DNA of 64,000 nt from Methanosarcina acetivorans C2A (GTDB lineage Archaea; Halobacteriota; Methanosarcinia; Methanosarcinales; Methanosarcinaceae): positions 2,976,001 through 3,040,000 of the forward strand of contig NC_003552.1 of assembly GCF_000007345.1 (NCBI RefSeq). Reading direction: 5' to 3'. The translations under genes were made by a program, and so were the position numbers. The notes below the pieces were generated by a model. That model was not told where the DNA came from. It saw only the letters and a program-made list of their open reading frames with translations, and did no database searches. Of the stretch, positions 1 to 9,381 are shown in pieces. Position 1 is the stretch's first letter. Each line of letters opens with the position of its first letter.

Positions 1-2
1 CA

Positions 3-1709
3 TCCTTTGATTCCGAAAATCTGGAACTTGCAGAACTCCTTATAGAGACTTTCGAACAGCATGTGGGAAAAACATACGGAGACCTCCTGGCTGAACTTGA
101 AGGATATGAAGAGATGAATTACCGCTTCATCAGGGGGCTTTCCCAGCTTCTTGGCAGGCGGGCTGTGGTTGAAACCTCTTCGGCTGTTGACCCCTCCAGA
201 GCCAGGGAAGCTGTTTTTGAAGCCTGTGGGGGGATGGCACTTTCTCCTGTCGAAAGAAAAGAGGCGCTTCAAAAAGCCGCGGAAAAGCTTTCGATTTCAG
301 TCCCGGAACTTGAAAAATCCCTCTGGGCTGACCTTGAAGAAAACCAGTTCCTTAAAGAATTCAATCCCCTTTCCCCTGCGGAACTCCTCAGGCAGTACAA
401 CATCTCCCTGACCCAGACCCTCCTTTTCCGCGCTGTTGATCTGGATATCTGGATCACAGGCGATTTCCAGAAAGTCCTCTGGAAGATCCTCAGGTCCGGG
501 CTTATGTATTCCCTGGAAGACGCTGAAGAGGAAACCGGTGAAAAAGAAGAAGCTAAGGAGCTAAAGGCTGTCCACCTCCATCTCGAAGGGCCAGCTTCCC
601 TTTTCCGGATGTCGGAAAGGTACGGGAATTCCTTTGCAAAACTCTTCCCGACTCTCCTGCGAACAAAAGGCTGGAGCCTGAAAGCAGGCATTCTCCACAA
701 AGGTTTTCAGGGAAAACGCATCCTCGAGTTTACCCTTGACAGCTCGAAAGCAGCTTTTAAACCCTCATCCGAAGCAGTCCGATATTCGGAAGCTCTCTAT
801 TCCGGGCTTAAACTTGAGGAAACACGGGAAAGATACAAAACCGGAAAAAAAAGCGGAATAGTAGGAGAAGGTGAGATAGGATTTGCGGAAGAGGAAGCCG
901 AGATTCGGGAAATAGCCGCCGAAGAAGCAAGCTATGACAGTACACTTGAACAGGCATTCGGTAGCCTCAGTTTGGGGAGCTGGAAGGCAAAAAGGGAACC
1001 CACAATTCTCAAAGCCGGAAAACACGCTTTTGTCCCGGACTTTTCTCTGCAGAGGAATAGTTTGAAGGTATATCTGGAAATTGTAGGCTTCTGGACTCCG
1101 GAATACCTTGAAAAGAAAGTTGAGAAACTCAAAGAAGTGAAGGAACCCCTTATTCTCCTGATTGACAGAAAATTGAAATGTTCTGAAAAAGACTTCCCTG
1201 CCCAGGAAGTAATTTTCTTTGACAAAAAAATCCCGGCAAACGAAGTCATGAAGGTGCTTCGGAAATACGAGGAAAAGAAGCTTCGTGAAGAGAAATCAAT
1301 ACTGCAGGAGATGGAAATTCCTCTTTCCGGAGAACTGATAAGCCTCGATGAAATCGCAGCTGAAAAAGGAGTCCTGCTCGATGCTTTAAAGGAAGTGATT
1401 GCAGCCAGGCTTAAAAAGTCCGGGGAAGCTGAAGAAGCAGGGAGATTCATAGAATCCGAAGAATTGGAAAAATACAGGGATTATGTACTCCTTGAAAACT
1501 TTGTAATCCACAAACAATTGCTTGAGAAAATAGATAAGGAACTTGAAAAACCCAGGGTCGTGGAGACATATGCAGATGCGGTAAAAGTCTTTAAGGGCTT
1601 CAGGCTTGACAGCAGTCTCTATTATCCCTTGCTGGAAGAACTCGGGTATCGGGTTATCTGGGCAGGGTTGAGTGAAGAGGATGCTAAAGTCAAAAAAGTT
1701 AAGCAATGA
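3..1709 (+). CDS. bax1: Bax1-like nuclease, DUF790 family (5' end outside window)
   Basis: The reading frame is already open at the first bases (codons from base 3 read SFDSENLELAELLIETFE), so the true start lies upstream and the GTG at 63 is internal. The protein matches the archaeal DUF790 family, called Bax1 because it binds the XPB helicase; it is a structure-specific nuclease used with XPB in DNA repair. About residues 315-400 (counted from the GTG) form a PD-(D/E)xK-like core with VPDF, a following YLEIVGFW strand and a lysine-rich helix. The C-terminal part is charged and helical. In related genomes the XPB gene sits directly upstream, which would be just outside this window. Family assignment is from sequence pattern; the nuclease role is family knowledge. 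Confidence 0.85.
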   Translation, partial: SFDSENLELAELLIETFEQHVGKTYGDLLAELEGYEEMNYRFIRGLSQLLGRRAVVETSSAVDPSRAREAVFEACGGMALSPVERKEALQKAAEKLSISVPELEKSLWADLEENQFLKEFNPLSPAELLRQYNISLTQTLLFRAVDLDIWITGDFQKVLWKILRSGLMYSLEDAEEETGEKEEAKELKAVHLHLEGPASLFRMSERYGNSFAKLFPTLLRTKGWSLKAGILHKGFQGKRILEFTLDSSKAAFKPSSEAVRYSEALYSGLKLEETRERYKTGKKSGIVGEGEIGFAEEEAEIREIAAEEASYDSTLEQAFGSLSLGSWKAKREPTILKAGKHAFVPDFSLQRNSLKVYLEIVGFWTPEYLEKKVEKLKEVKEPLILLIDRKLKCSEKDFPAQEVIFFDKKIPANEVMKVLRKYEEKKLREEKSILQEMEIPLSGELISLDEIAAEKGVLLDALKEVIAARLKKSGEAEEAGRFIESEELEKYRDYVLLENFVIHKQLLEKIDKELEKPRVVETYADAVKVFKGFRLDSSLYYPLLEELGYRVIWAGLSEEDAKVKKVKQ

Positions 1710-2353
1710 CTGGACTCTAAATTACAGACACTTCTGTATCGTACAACCTTACTCTCTTTATCAAGTCATTTTTGTCCCGCTCGACTCAGGAGATCGGTTT
1801 TTCCCAAAAAAAAGGAAAAGAATGAGAAATGAGAGAAAAAGAAAGAGAAAAAGAAAAGAAATAGTGTAAAAGCCAAAAAGTAAAAGCTGATGAGGATGCT
1901 TGTGGATAAGAAAGAGAATCAAAGAGACTAAAGCGGTAGAAATTCCGGTCTTATTTCTCCATTTCTTCTGCTTTGGCATGAAAGTCATTTCATTTACTTT
2001 CATTATTTGTGCCTGTTATTCGAAGAACATCATGTGTGTTTTTTCTTTTGTGAAGGGCCGCCAGACAAGCTGGCGGAGGCTCTAATATTTTCCAATGAAT
2101 TGAAAAATATTTTCAGAGTAAATGAAAGTATTCTCTCAGCCCGGAAATATTTTCTCATCTGTTGTTCTTTTAATTGCTATCCGGCTTTTGGGTCGCTTTT
2201 TATCGGGCTAATGGCTAACCCAGCTCATTGAGGCTCAGAGAAAGATGAAACGAAGATTCCCTCTCGATCCCGGAATAGAGCAAACAGCTAATCAAAGACC
2301 ACCTGAAAATCAACTTTAAGATAAAATCAACTTTAAGGTAAAAATTAAAATTA
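1710..2353. repeat. Intergenic region with copy A of a dispersed repeat
   Basis: About 640 bases without a gene. Bases 1745-1815 (CGTACAACCTTACTC, then CCCGCTCGACTCAGGAG and a TTTCCC tail) recur at about 44376-44450 and 61187-61260. Bases 2052-2090 contain a hairpin (CCGCCAG-acaag-CTGGCGG) that also recurs, slightly changed, at 61483-61507. The stretch between is purine-rich low-complexity DNA (AAAGAGAAAAAGAAAAG). The ORFs that cross this region look like chance frames. Confidence 0.6.
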
Positions 2354-3696
2354 TAAATTAAGGCTCTTCGCTATTTCATGTGGGTAACCCAAATTTAAGT
2401 TTTCCTAATTTTAGATAGATCATATTAATAAAATATTGTATGTTTTTAAATCCTCTTGCATTTCTTTTTTGCAACTGTACAATACTGTTAATTCCTTCGA
2501 GGATTCCATTTGTTATCTTTGAGTCGAAATAATTCAATATCCCATCCCAATGCTTTTTGACCGTATTTGCTGCTTCAGTTATTGGAGTTATCCTGCTATG
2601 AGTTGCCCAGAAATACCATTTTTTGAGATATTGTGTAGCTTCTTTCCTATTTTTAGAATCCCAAAACTCTTGAAGACTTAACTTTACATTATATGCTCTT
2701 ACCGTTTTCAGTTTTTGATTCTTAAGAGCTAGAAACCTTTCTTTTTGCTTTTCACTCAAATTCCCTTCATTTTTGAGCCATAAGTACTTACTATTCTTCA
2801 ATTCTTTTATCGTTGATTGTTCCTGTTTTCTAACTTCATCAACTGCTTCATTCATCATTTTCATTACATGGAACTTATCAAACGTAATTTTTGCATCTGG
2901 AAATTCACTTGAAATTCCATTAATGAAGGCTGGTGACATATCACAGCTAATGGATCGAATCATGGTGGGTTTCCCACCATGATTTATTAAGTCCTTATTA
3001 AATCTGGTAAGAGTCGAAGAGTCTTTTCCTTCACAAACATACATAACCTTTGATTTTTCGATATCAGCTACTATAGTAACGTATTTATGTCCTTTTTTAA
3101 ACGAAGTTTCATCAATACCAATTTTTGAAACTTTTGAAAAGTTCTCTTTTGCTCGTGATTTCTTGACATAATAGATTATGACTCGCCAAATTCTTGTATC
3201 GTGTTCATCAAGCATTATAGCTACTTTTAATATTGGCATGCTTTGTGCTAGTGTTATGATAATAGCATCCATAAGAAGAGTAAACCCACTTTGTTTACGA
3301 GCCCAAGGAACTTCGATTTGATGAACTCCGCAGTCATCACATTTAACTCTTGGAACTCTGCAATGCAAATAGGTCTTATATTCAAAGAAATTGAGGTGAC
3401 GCCATACTTTATCAATAGTATCATGGATGGAACAGTTCGCACCACTACATTTAGGGCAAGGAAATTTAGATCCTTTTTTAAAATCGATCCAAATATCAAG
3501 TTGCTTTAATTCGGGATTAAAATCGATATCCTTAATGTACCAGGGATCTTCGATATTCAAAGCTTTCTGAAAAAGTTCGTTGTAAATGGTCGATCAAACT
3601 CCTGCAATTATATGAATAAAAGAAGTGATTACTAAATTATATTTTAATTGCGTTATATTAAATTACCCATACAAAACAGCGAAGAGCCTAAATTAA
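2354..3696 (-). mobile_element. ISL3-family insertion sequence with 8-bp target duplication
   Basis: The element itself runs 2362-3688 (1327 bp). Its ends are inverted repeats: GGCTCTTCGCTATTTCATGT at the left and GGCTCTTCGCTGTTTTGTAT (reverse complement) at the right, both followed by GGGTAA. It is flanked by a perfect 8-bp direct repeat TAAATTAA (2354-2361 and 3689-3696), the duplication length typical of the ISL3 family. It carries one transposase gene and nothing else. Perfect ends and duplication suggest a recent, potentially active insertion between bax1 and porB. Confidence 0.95.
2376..3560 (-). CDS. ISL3-family transposase
   Basis: 394 aa, full length for the family. The N-terminus has a zinc-finger-like cluster (CPKCSG near residue 35, CDDCG near residue 75) used for end recognition, followed by a helix-turn-helix region and the DDE_Tnp_ISL3 catalytic domain, which has IGIDETSFKKGHKY (first Asp around residue 149) and DKFHVMK (second Asp around 228). 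The start used is TTG at 3560; no ATG is available between it and the upstream in-frame stop at 3596-3594. It fills nearly all the space between the element's inverted repeats. It catalyses cut-and-paste movement of the element. No frameshift or internal stop is visible. Confidence 0.93.
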   Translation of the reverse strand: MNIEDPWYIKDIDFNPELKQLDIWIDFKKGSKFPCPKCSGANCSIHDTIDKVWRHLNFFEYKTYLHCRVPRVKCDDCGVHQIEVPWARKQSGFTLLMDAIIITLAQSMPILKVAIMLDEHDTRIWRVIIYYVKKSRAKENFSKVSKIGIDETSFKKGHKYVTIVADIEKSKVMYVCEGKDSSTLTRFNKDLINHGGKPTMIRSISCDMSPAFINGISSEFPDAKITFDKFHVMKMMNEAVDEVRKQEQSTIKELKNSKYLWLKNEGNLSEKQKERFLALKNQKLKTVRAYNVKLSLQEFWDSKNRKEATQYLKKWYFWATHSRITPITEAANTVKKHWDGILNYFDSKITNGILEGINSIVQLQKRNARGFKNIQYFINMIYLKLGKLKFGLPT

Positions 3697-3707
3697 AATC
3701 CAGGTTT

Positions 3708-4598
3708 TCACTGAAGCCCGTAATACTCAATATTCCAGTCCGCCATAGCCTGGATCTTCTTGATTTCTTCTTCGCCGCCCTCCATGGTAAAAAGGTGTTG
3801 GAATCTTTTTTGAGCTCTCAGGTACTCTTCAACAGGTCTTGGATTTTTGATCTTCCTGGCCTGCGTTATTTGCCCGTTTTCCATCTCATACAAGGGCCAG
3901 AGACAGGTCTCGACGGCAAGCCTGGCAACTTCCAGGGTTTTGGAGGTATCAAAACCCCAGCCCGTGGTACAGGGGGCGTGGGCATGGATGTAAGTCGGGC
4001 CCATGATTTCGGTTGCTTTCTTGACTTTCCTTATCATGTCCCGCGGGAAGCCGATTGTGGTCGTAGCTACGTAAGGGGAACCGTGAGCTGCCATGATGGC
4101 AGGCATGTTCTTTTTTGGAAGAGGGTTCCCGAAGGAGAATTTTCCTGGAGGGCTTGTTGTGGTAGAGGCATCAAAAGGAGTTCCGCTGCTGCGCTGGACT
4201 CCGGTGTTCATGTAGGCTTCATTGTCCATACAGATGTAAGTAAAGTCATGACCCCGCTCAAAAGCGCCCGAGATAGACCGGATCCCTATATCCATTGTAG
4301 CACCATCGCCTGCGATAGCTATGACCTTGATATCGTCCTTTTTGCCAAGGGCTTTTAAGCCGGCCTCAACCCCTGAAGCCACTGCACCTCCGTTTTCAAA
4401 AAGGGAATGGATCCAGGGAACCTGCCAGGCGGATTTCGGGTAAGGTGTGGATGTGACTTCAAGACAGCCTGTAGGGTTAACGATAATACAGTTGGGACCT
4501 GCTCCCATTAGTGCGAATTTTGCAGCAAAAATATCACAGCAGCCCGGGCAGGCACTGTGCCCGGATGTAATATAGGTTTTCGGTGCGGTTTTACTCAT
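3708..4598 (-). CDS. porB: Pyruvate synthase (pyruvate:ferredoxin oxidoreductase) beta subunit, orphan copy
   Basis: 296 aa, normal length. It belongs to the beta subunit that binds thiamine diphosphate and joins acetyl-CoA, CO2 and reduced ferredoxin to form pyruvate, or runs the reverse. Visible features are the N-terminal cluster-ligand motif SACPGCCD (residues 15-22), a cysteine near residue 44 (TGCLEV), the diphosphate-binding GDGATMDIG followed by DNEAYMNTGVQRS, and a late cysteine in HAPCTTGW. Methanosarcina por genes normally sit in a gamma-delta-alpha-beta cluster, but here no other subunit lies next to it: upstream is repeat-rich intergenic DNA and downstream is an insertion sequence. 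It may serve as a second beta subunit or be a leftover. The frame is intact. Confidence 0.9.
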   Translation of the reverse strand: MSKTAPKTYITSGHSACPGCCDIFAAKFALMGAGPNCIIVNPTGCLEVTSTPYPKSAWQVPWIHSLFENGGAVASGVEAGLKALGKKDDIKVIAIAGDGATMDIGIRSISGAFERGHDFTYICMDNEAYMNTGVQRSSGTPFDASTTTSPPGKFSFGNPLPKKNMPAIMAAHGSPYVATTTIGFPRDMIRKVKKATEIMGPTYIHAHAPCTTGWGFDTSKTLEVARLAVETCLWPLYEMENGQITQARKIKNPRPVEEYLRAQKRFQHLFTMEGGEEEIKKIQAMADWNIEYYGLQ

Positions 4599-5200
4599 AG
4601 CAATTCCTCTTCCAAATCCGGATATCTTTTAAGGGTGATTCAGGACACTACAGCTTTCCTGTTTCTTATTAGCCATTCAACCTGCTACTCAGCAACCATT
4701 CAATGTTTAACAAATGGTCAATAAAATGGTCAATAAAATGGTCAATAAAATGGTCAATAAAATGGTCATAAGCCACAATCAATTAATCAATCATCAGGAA
4801 AACTGCTGTTAATTGAACTGATTTGAGTTATTCGACCCTGCAATCCTGTCAGATTTGCAATTCTATCAGGCCCCAGATGCCATCTCCCAAATGCCATCTC
4901 CAAGTACCTGACATTTATCCCCACCAAGTATATAATTTCCATCCATATATAATATTGGCTGAATGTTATGGAAAGTCCCAGAAGTATCAGGGACGAACAG
5001 TTAGAAAAAAGTGGTTCTTTCGCAGATTAAAGGAACAGGAAGAAAAGCCGGCTGGAATCCATTTAATCCATTATACTGTCTGCGCCCTCAAGATAAAGGC
5101 TGTTTTGGTCCCGAACCTCGAGGTAACTAAAATTATTTGAAAGTATTCCGACTCTCCTCACGAAAACTCTTCCCATTTGTCTGCTGTAATTAAATAAACT
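4599..5200. other. Intergenic region between porB and a small gene
   Basis: AT-rich, with the 12-bp tandem repeat listed separately. A plus-strand ORF at 4823-5140 has unnatural composition, no ribosome binding site and no recognisable domain, so I do not call it. The porB promoter should lie in about 4600-4700, but I see no clear TATA box. Confidence 0.4.
4706..4767. repeat. 12-bp tandem repeat, five copies
   Basis: The unit AAAATGGTCAAT repeats five times head to tail, with the outer copies slightly changed. It lies 110-170 bases upstream of porB, so a change in copy number could alter promoter spacing. Confidence 0.9.
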
Positions 5201-5392
5201 TCAGACCTCGATTCCATCCATTTTTACGATGAAGTTTACCTCAACTTTCGAAACGTTGAGGTTGGATTCAAGGTCCGCTTCGTATTCTATAAGTAAGTTC
5301 TTAATGACAGTTTCCAAAGAATGTTTTAAATCGTTGACGGTTTCATCCATCAAGATCGTTTTTTCAGCTTCAGTCAGGTTCGAAAGAGCCAT
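5201..5392 (-). CDS. Small acidic protein of unknown function
   Basis: 63 aa starting MALSNLTEAEKTILMDETVN and ending in VKMDGIEV. The ATG at 5392 is chosen over a TTG one codon upstream because GGGAGTGG lies 8-12 bases before it. The sequence is mostly helical and amphipathic with a beta-like end, and its composition is normal for a cytosolic protein. I do not recognise a family. It stands alone between porB and a MITE. That it is a real gene is inferred from ribosome binding site and composition. Confidence 0.6.
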   Translation of the reverse strand: MALSNLTEAEKTILMDETVNDLKHSLETVIKNLLIEYEADLESNLNVSKVEVNFIVKMDGIEV

Positions 5393-6292
5393 CAAACACC
5401 ACTCCCAAAAATTTATTTTTGAATTGATTTCGACTTTTTCTCAATCCCACTTTTTTATAATCCCACTTTTTTATAATCCCAACACTTTTTTCTCTCATAT
5501 AACTGTTTTTAATCTTAACACTGTTTTTTAGTTACTAAGAACCTATCCGAAAAGTGCTGCAGTTTGCTATAACTTTTACATTGGGCAATACGCAACCGGA
5601 AGGGAACCCGGATATTATAGCCTTCTCGTAATCTTTGCAACATGCCATTATCGACTTTTCGGATAGGCTCTAAGGTCTTAATTCAAACCCTGTTTTTCGT
5701 GGATTCATTCGGAAACACAAGTACTCCTTCCAACCACGAACGGGCAGGAATTATGTGACCTTTATCCTCTTACCTTCCCATTTTGTCCGATGCTTGCTAT
5801 GAAAGCTGCAATATCACTAGAAATTTTCTTAATATTTGAAATGACATGTTGTCCCCAGCAACTATCGATCTTTTGTTGCTCAATGGTATTATATTTTACC
5901 AATAGTATAATCGTTATAATTGCATAAATACTTATTCTGTATAAAAAAGAGATCAAAAGGCATAATTTAAATGAAAGTAAGCAGAATGTTTAAATATAAT
6001 TATTTTCTTTAAATTTAAAATGTAATAAAAAATATGAGCTAGTAGACAGCTTTACTATTTTAAAAAAATGTCAATAAAAAGTGGAAAAAAGCTGTGAGAA
6101 AACTCAACAAATCTTCATATTCGGGGCAAAAAAATTTACAATTAGAAGACTAAAGATGTAAATTTCAAAAATAAGTATCCGAATTTCAGAATATTGCTCA
6201 GTGAGTTTTTAAACCAGTATTTTCAGCTACTCTTTCTTTCCAGATACACTCTCCCTTTCCGGATACTCTTCCCGCCCGGCTGCTTAAACTGG
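5393..6292. other. AT-rich intergenic region holding a MITE
   Basis: About 900 bases without a convincing gene. It contains the 132-bp MITE at 5539-5670 and very AT-rich DNA at 5880-6200. A repeated TCCCACTTTTTTATAA (5445-5480) occurs just upstream of the small gene. The minus-strand ORF at 5762-5956 has no good ribosome binding site and is rejected. Confidence 0.4.
5536..5673. mobile_element. MITE with terminal inverted repeats and TAA duplication
   Basis: A 132-bp non-coding element (5539-5670). Its ends are GAACCTATCCGAAAAGT and, in reverse complement, GAGCCTATCCGAAAAGT, one mismatch in 17. A direct TAA flanks it on each side (5536-5538 and 5671-5673). It encodes nothing, so it must depend on a transposase elsewhere. 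The end sequence and short duplication resemble IS5-group elements; that assignment is inferred. Confidence 0.85.
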
Positions 6293-6961
6293 TCAGTTTT
6301 TCACGTTTCCGCAAACAACAACTTCAACTGGAAATCCCCAGCTGCTAATCTCGGTTGCATCCAGGATACGAAAACCAGCTTTTTCCAGCATTTCCCTGAC
6401 AAAAATGGGCCTGCAGTCAACATAATTCGGAAATTTTCTGTGAGCCCATTCATAGAGCTTCAACATTGGAGTGGGATCATGTTTTTGTTTCATGGCTACA
6501 ACACAAAGCCTTCCGTCTTTTTTGAGCACTCGCTGGCATTCCTTCAAAACCAGAGGGATCTCAGGAGTGTCAAAAAGCTCAAGTGTGAAGATCATAAAAA
6601 TCGCATTAAAGGAAGAATCCGGAAAAGGGAGATTAAAAGCGTCTCCATTTACCAGCTGCACCCATTTTGAAAACCCTGCTTTTTCTACTTTTAAGCGGGT
6701 TATTTCACACATTTTTTCAGAGATGTCAATTCCATAGACTTTTCCGGAATTTCCGACTGCTTGGGCGAGTTTGAGGATACCCTGACCTGTCCCGAAGCCG
6801 ATTTCAAGTATTATTTCTCCGGGGGCAGCTTGCAGCTTCTGCAGTCCGGTATCTATAAACTCTCCCTCAAAAGGACTGGCAAATAAATCATACCATTTGC
6901 TCAACCGGTCATAACTGCTTTTAGCTGCCTTTTTTGAGCGAGTAACTCTGCTTACATCCAT
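6293..6961 (-). CDS. Class I SAM-dependent methyltransferase
   Basis: 222 aa, UbiE/COQ5-like. Motif I is ILEIGFGTGQG (residues 51-61), the acidic residue that binds ribose is in VYGIDISEKM, a NGDAFNLPFPDSSFN segment follows (motif II area), and RVLKKDGRLCVV is the usual post-motif strand. The N-terminal SYDRLSKWYDLFASPFE helix resembles quinone and arsenite methyltransferases, but the substrate cannot be told. No CxxC arsenite ligands are seen. Single gene with AT-rich upstream DNA; likely cytosolic. Confidence 0.85.
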   Translation of the reverse strand: MDVSRVTRSKKAAKSSYDRLSKWYDLFASPFEGEFIDTGLQKLQAAPGEIILEIGFGTGQGILKLAQAVGNSGKVYGIDISEKMCEITRLKVEKAGFSKWVQLVNGDAFNLPFPDSSFNAIFMIFTLELFDTPEIPLVLKECQRVLKKDGRLCVVAMKQKHDPTPMLKLYEWAHRKFPNYVDCRPIFVREMLEKAGFRILDATEISSWGFPVEVVVCGNVKN

Positions 6962-7078
6962 TCAAGAATCTTCCAGTCCTGTCCTTTTTACAGTCCCTGC
7001 CCTCTTACAGTTTCTGTCTTTCTTCCAGTTCCTGCCCTGACCTGCCTTAGATGAAAGTTTATTCCACGGGAGGGGATT

Positions 7079-7888
7079 TTATTCCACGTATTCCACGTTC
7101 CTTTTCACAGGCCGGAAGAGTTTCATGAACTCGTGCACATCTTCGGGAAAATCCGTGCTTACGGAAAGCCCTAGTTCTTTAGCTTCTCCGGCTGAGAGGG
7201 GGGTACTATGGATCATTTCTCCACTGACCAGCTTTTCAACCACCTCATCGAGCCTGCTTTTTCCTTCAGGCCCTGCCTCTACCTTGCCTTCAAGGAGCTC
7301 TTTTGCAACATTCCGGGTAAGTTTGAGGGCTTTTCTGGAGATATCGCTCATTACAAGAGTGGTGTCTTCTGCTTTTTCTTTCTTCGTTTCTGCAGCATAG
7401 ATCCAGGAAGGAGCAGGGAAAACCCCACGCATAAGATCCCCTACCTGCGGGTCGATAGGTCCTATGACAGCATCTTTATCCATTACAATCTCGTCTGCTG
7501 CAAGGGCGATAATTGTGCCCCCTGAGAGTGAGTAGTGGGGGATGAGCACACGGGTCTTTTTAGAGTGATTCTTCAGGGCACGTGCTATCTGGATACTTGC
7601 ATGGAGCTGCCCGCCGGAGGTGTGCAGGATCAGCTCAAGGGGGGAGTCCCTATATTTCCTTATCCAGCGCAGGATCTGTTCGGCATCCTCCTCGTCTATA
7701 AACTGGTAAGCAGGCAGCCCGAAAAAAGAGATGGCTTCCCGCCTGTGAATCATTGTCAGCACCTTACAGCCGTGCCGGCTCTCCATAGCTTTCAGTTTTG
7801 CCATACGCCGCATCTGGATCCTTTTAAGCTGGGTCTGCGGATAGATCACCGCGTAGAAAAACAGGATTAAAAACAAAAGAGTTGCCAA
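7079..7888 (-). CDS. Membrane-anchored SDH-family serine protease (SppA/ClpP-like)
   Basis: About 269 aa of the SDH_sah family. An N-terminal membrane segment (LLFLILFFYAVIYP) is followed by a ClpP/crotonase-fold domain. HTSGGQLHA resembles the oxyanion region and HYSLSGGTIIALAADEIVMD places the nucleophilic serine in the S-G-G/T motif; VIGPIDPQ follows. The start is uncertain: TTG at 7888 is the only usual start codon close by, but the frame stays open upstream (residues LATVDSTTISFWD) and an AGGGGGA lies near 7935, so translation may begin about 12 residues earlier at a rare codon. It probably trims membrane proteins or signal peptides. Confidence 0.82.
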   Translation of the reverse strand: MATLLFLILFFYAVIYPQTQLKRIQMRRMAKLKAMESRHGCKVLTMIHRREAISFFGLPAYQFIDEEDAEQILRWIRKYRDSPLELILHTSGGQLHASIQIARALKNHSKKTRVLIPHYSLSGGTIIALAADEIVMDKDAVIGPIDPQVGDLMRGVFPAPSWIYAAETKKEKAEDTTLVMSDISRKALKLTRNVAKELLEGKVEAGPEGKSRLDEVVEKLVSGEMIHSTPLSAGEAKELGLSVSTDFPEDVHEFMKLFRPVKRNVEYVE

Positions 7889-8121
7889 ATCCCAGAAACT
7901 GATTGTCGTGCTGTCAACGGTAGCCAGAAAAACTTCCCCCTTAGATTCCCCTCAAAATTTCCCCGTTAATTTCCCGCAGGTAGCGCCAAAAATAACCGGA
8001 TGATGAGATTCAAACCCCCGGGCTTAATACCTTTATTAACATTGTCTTTCCAGCTATTAACTATTCGCTAACTATTAGCCTATCTTCAGAGTTGAAAATA
8101 AGAAATAAATCCGGACCAAGT

Positions 8122-8166
8122 ACCATAAACCTGGTTACCATAAGCCTGGTTACCATAAGCCTATAA
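8122..8166. repeat. 15-bp tandem repeat, three copies
   Basis: The unit ACCATAAGCCTGGTT repeats three times with small changes, ending about 25 bases before the start of the radical SAM gene. Confidence 0.75.
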
Positions 8167-8189
8167 CCAATGCAGACAAATATTTCCAT

Positions 8190-9278
8190 ATGGCAGCCCC
8201 GAAGTACCTGAAACGTTATCTTATGGTGCAGGGAAATGAAATGCCTGCCCTCTCAAGGATAACTGAGAGAATTTCAGTCGAGTTCGATCCGGAAATGGAG
8301 CTTGAAGAACTCAGAGATATCCATAAAGCAAACATCCAGGAATACAGGAAACTGCGGGAAAATCTTGATTTCGAAGCCGTGGAAGCCCTTGCCTACCCGG
8401 ATATTTCGGACAGGTTGAAGCTGTATACCGAAAGCTTTCTTGATATCCCTGAAGCCAGCCCCTCTCTCATGGACCTCAAAGTTGCAATTGTGGACAGGAT
8501 GCTTGAAAACTGCACCTGCTGCGAGCGCCGCTGCGAGATAAACAGGAAAAAGGGTGAAAAAGGCTTCTGCCGGCTGACTGATGTTTCCCACTACGCCTCG
8601 GAATTCCTGCATATGGGGGAAGAACCCGAACTTGTCCCCTCCCACACGATTTTTTTTACCGGCTGCGTCTTTGCCTGCATCTACTGCCAGAACTGGGACA
8701 TCTCCGCCTGCCCGGAATGCGGGACCGAAGTCGATCCCCGAAAACTCGCAAAGCTTGTTGACATCCGGAGGCTGCACGGGGCAAAAAACGTAAACTTCGT
8801 AACCCCATCCCCGCACCCGCACACCGTCCTGAAAATCGTGCGGGAAATGTCGTCAAACACCCCGGTCATCTGGAACTCGAACATGTATCACTCAAAAGAA
8901 ATCGCCGAAATCCTTGAAGGTGTGGTGGATGTCTACCTCGGAGATTTCAAATATGGCAACAACGCCTGTGCCCTGAAATTTTCAAAGGTGAAAAACTACC
9001 TGGAAGTTGTCCAGCCCAACTTCGAGTTCGCCTACGAAACAGCCGAAATCCTCCTCCGCCACCTCGCCCTCCCAGGCCATATCGAGTGCTGCACAAGGCC
9101 GATTGCCGAATGGGTCGCAGAACACACCCCGCATATCAGGTTCAACCTTATGTTCCAGTACAGGCCCTGCTACAGGGCAATGGAATACCCGGACCTCGGA
9201 AGGCATCTGACCCTGGAAGAACAGACAGCTGCGATTGATATAGTGAGGGGAGCGGGGATTGAGGATTTGCTGATTTAA
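8190..9278 (+). CDS. Radical SAM protein, PflA-like with an extra cysteine cluster
   Basis: 362 aa. The radical SAM cluster site CVFACIYC (Cys 159, 163, 166) follows TGC and is continued by QNWDIS, as in pyruvate formate-lyase activating enzyme homologues. Upstream is a second cysteine group, CTCCERRC with CEIN and GFCR (residues 108-127), as in archaeal and bacterial family members of unknown substrate. More cysteines occur in CPECGTEVD and IECCTRPI. It should bind [4Fe-4S] and cleave S-adenosylmethionine; the target is unknown. No clear Shine-Dalgarno site precedes ATG 8190. Upstream lies a short 15-bp tandem repeat. Single gene, no operon partner. Confidence 0.85.
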   Translation: MAAPKYLKRYLMVQGNEMPALSRITERISVEFDPEMELEELRDIHKANIQEYRKLRENLDFEAVEALAYPDISDRLKLYTESFLDIPEASPSLMDLKVAIVDRMLENCTCCERRCEINRKKGEKGFCRLTDVSHYASEFLHMGEEPELVPSHTIFFTGCVFACIYCQNWDISACPECGTEVDPRKLAKLVDIRRLHGAKNVNFVTPSPHPHTVLKIVREMSSNTPVIWNSNMYHSKEIAEILEGVVDVYLGDFKYGNNACALKFSKVKNYLEVVQPNFEFAYETAEILLRHLALPGHIECCTRPIAEWVAEHTPHIRFNLMFQYRPCYRAMEYPDLGRHLTLEEQTAAIDIVRGAGIEDLLI

Positions 9279-9381
9279 CCGAGCGTGAAACCGGGCTAAG
9301 TCTCAAATTAAGTCAAATGTCAGACCACTTTTTGATTCCATTTCTAATTTTCCGGCATCTTTCTTATTATTCATTTCATAG

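Noticed and set aside
4823-5140. 105-codon plus-strand ORF
   Set aside because: Odd composition, no ribosome binding site and no recognisable fold; upstream DNA is repeat-rich.
5762-5956. 64-codon hydrophobic minus-strand ORF
   Set aside because: Very AT-rich DNA that yields Ile/Phe/Lys by chance; no ribosome binding site and rare-codon pattern.
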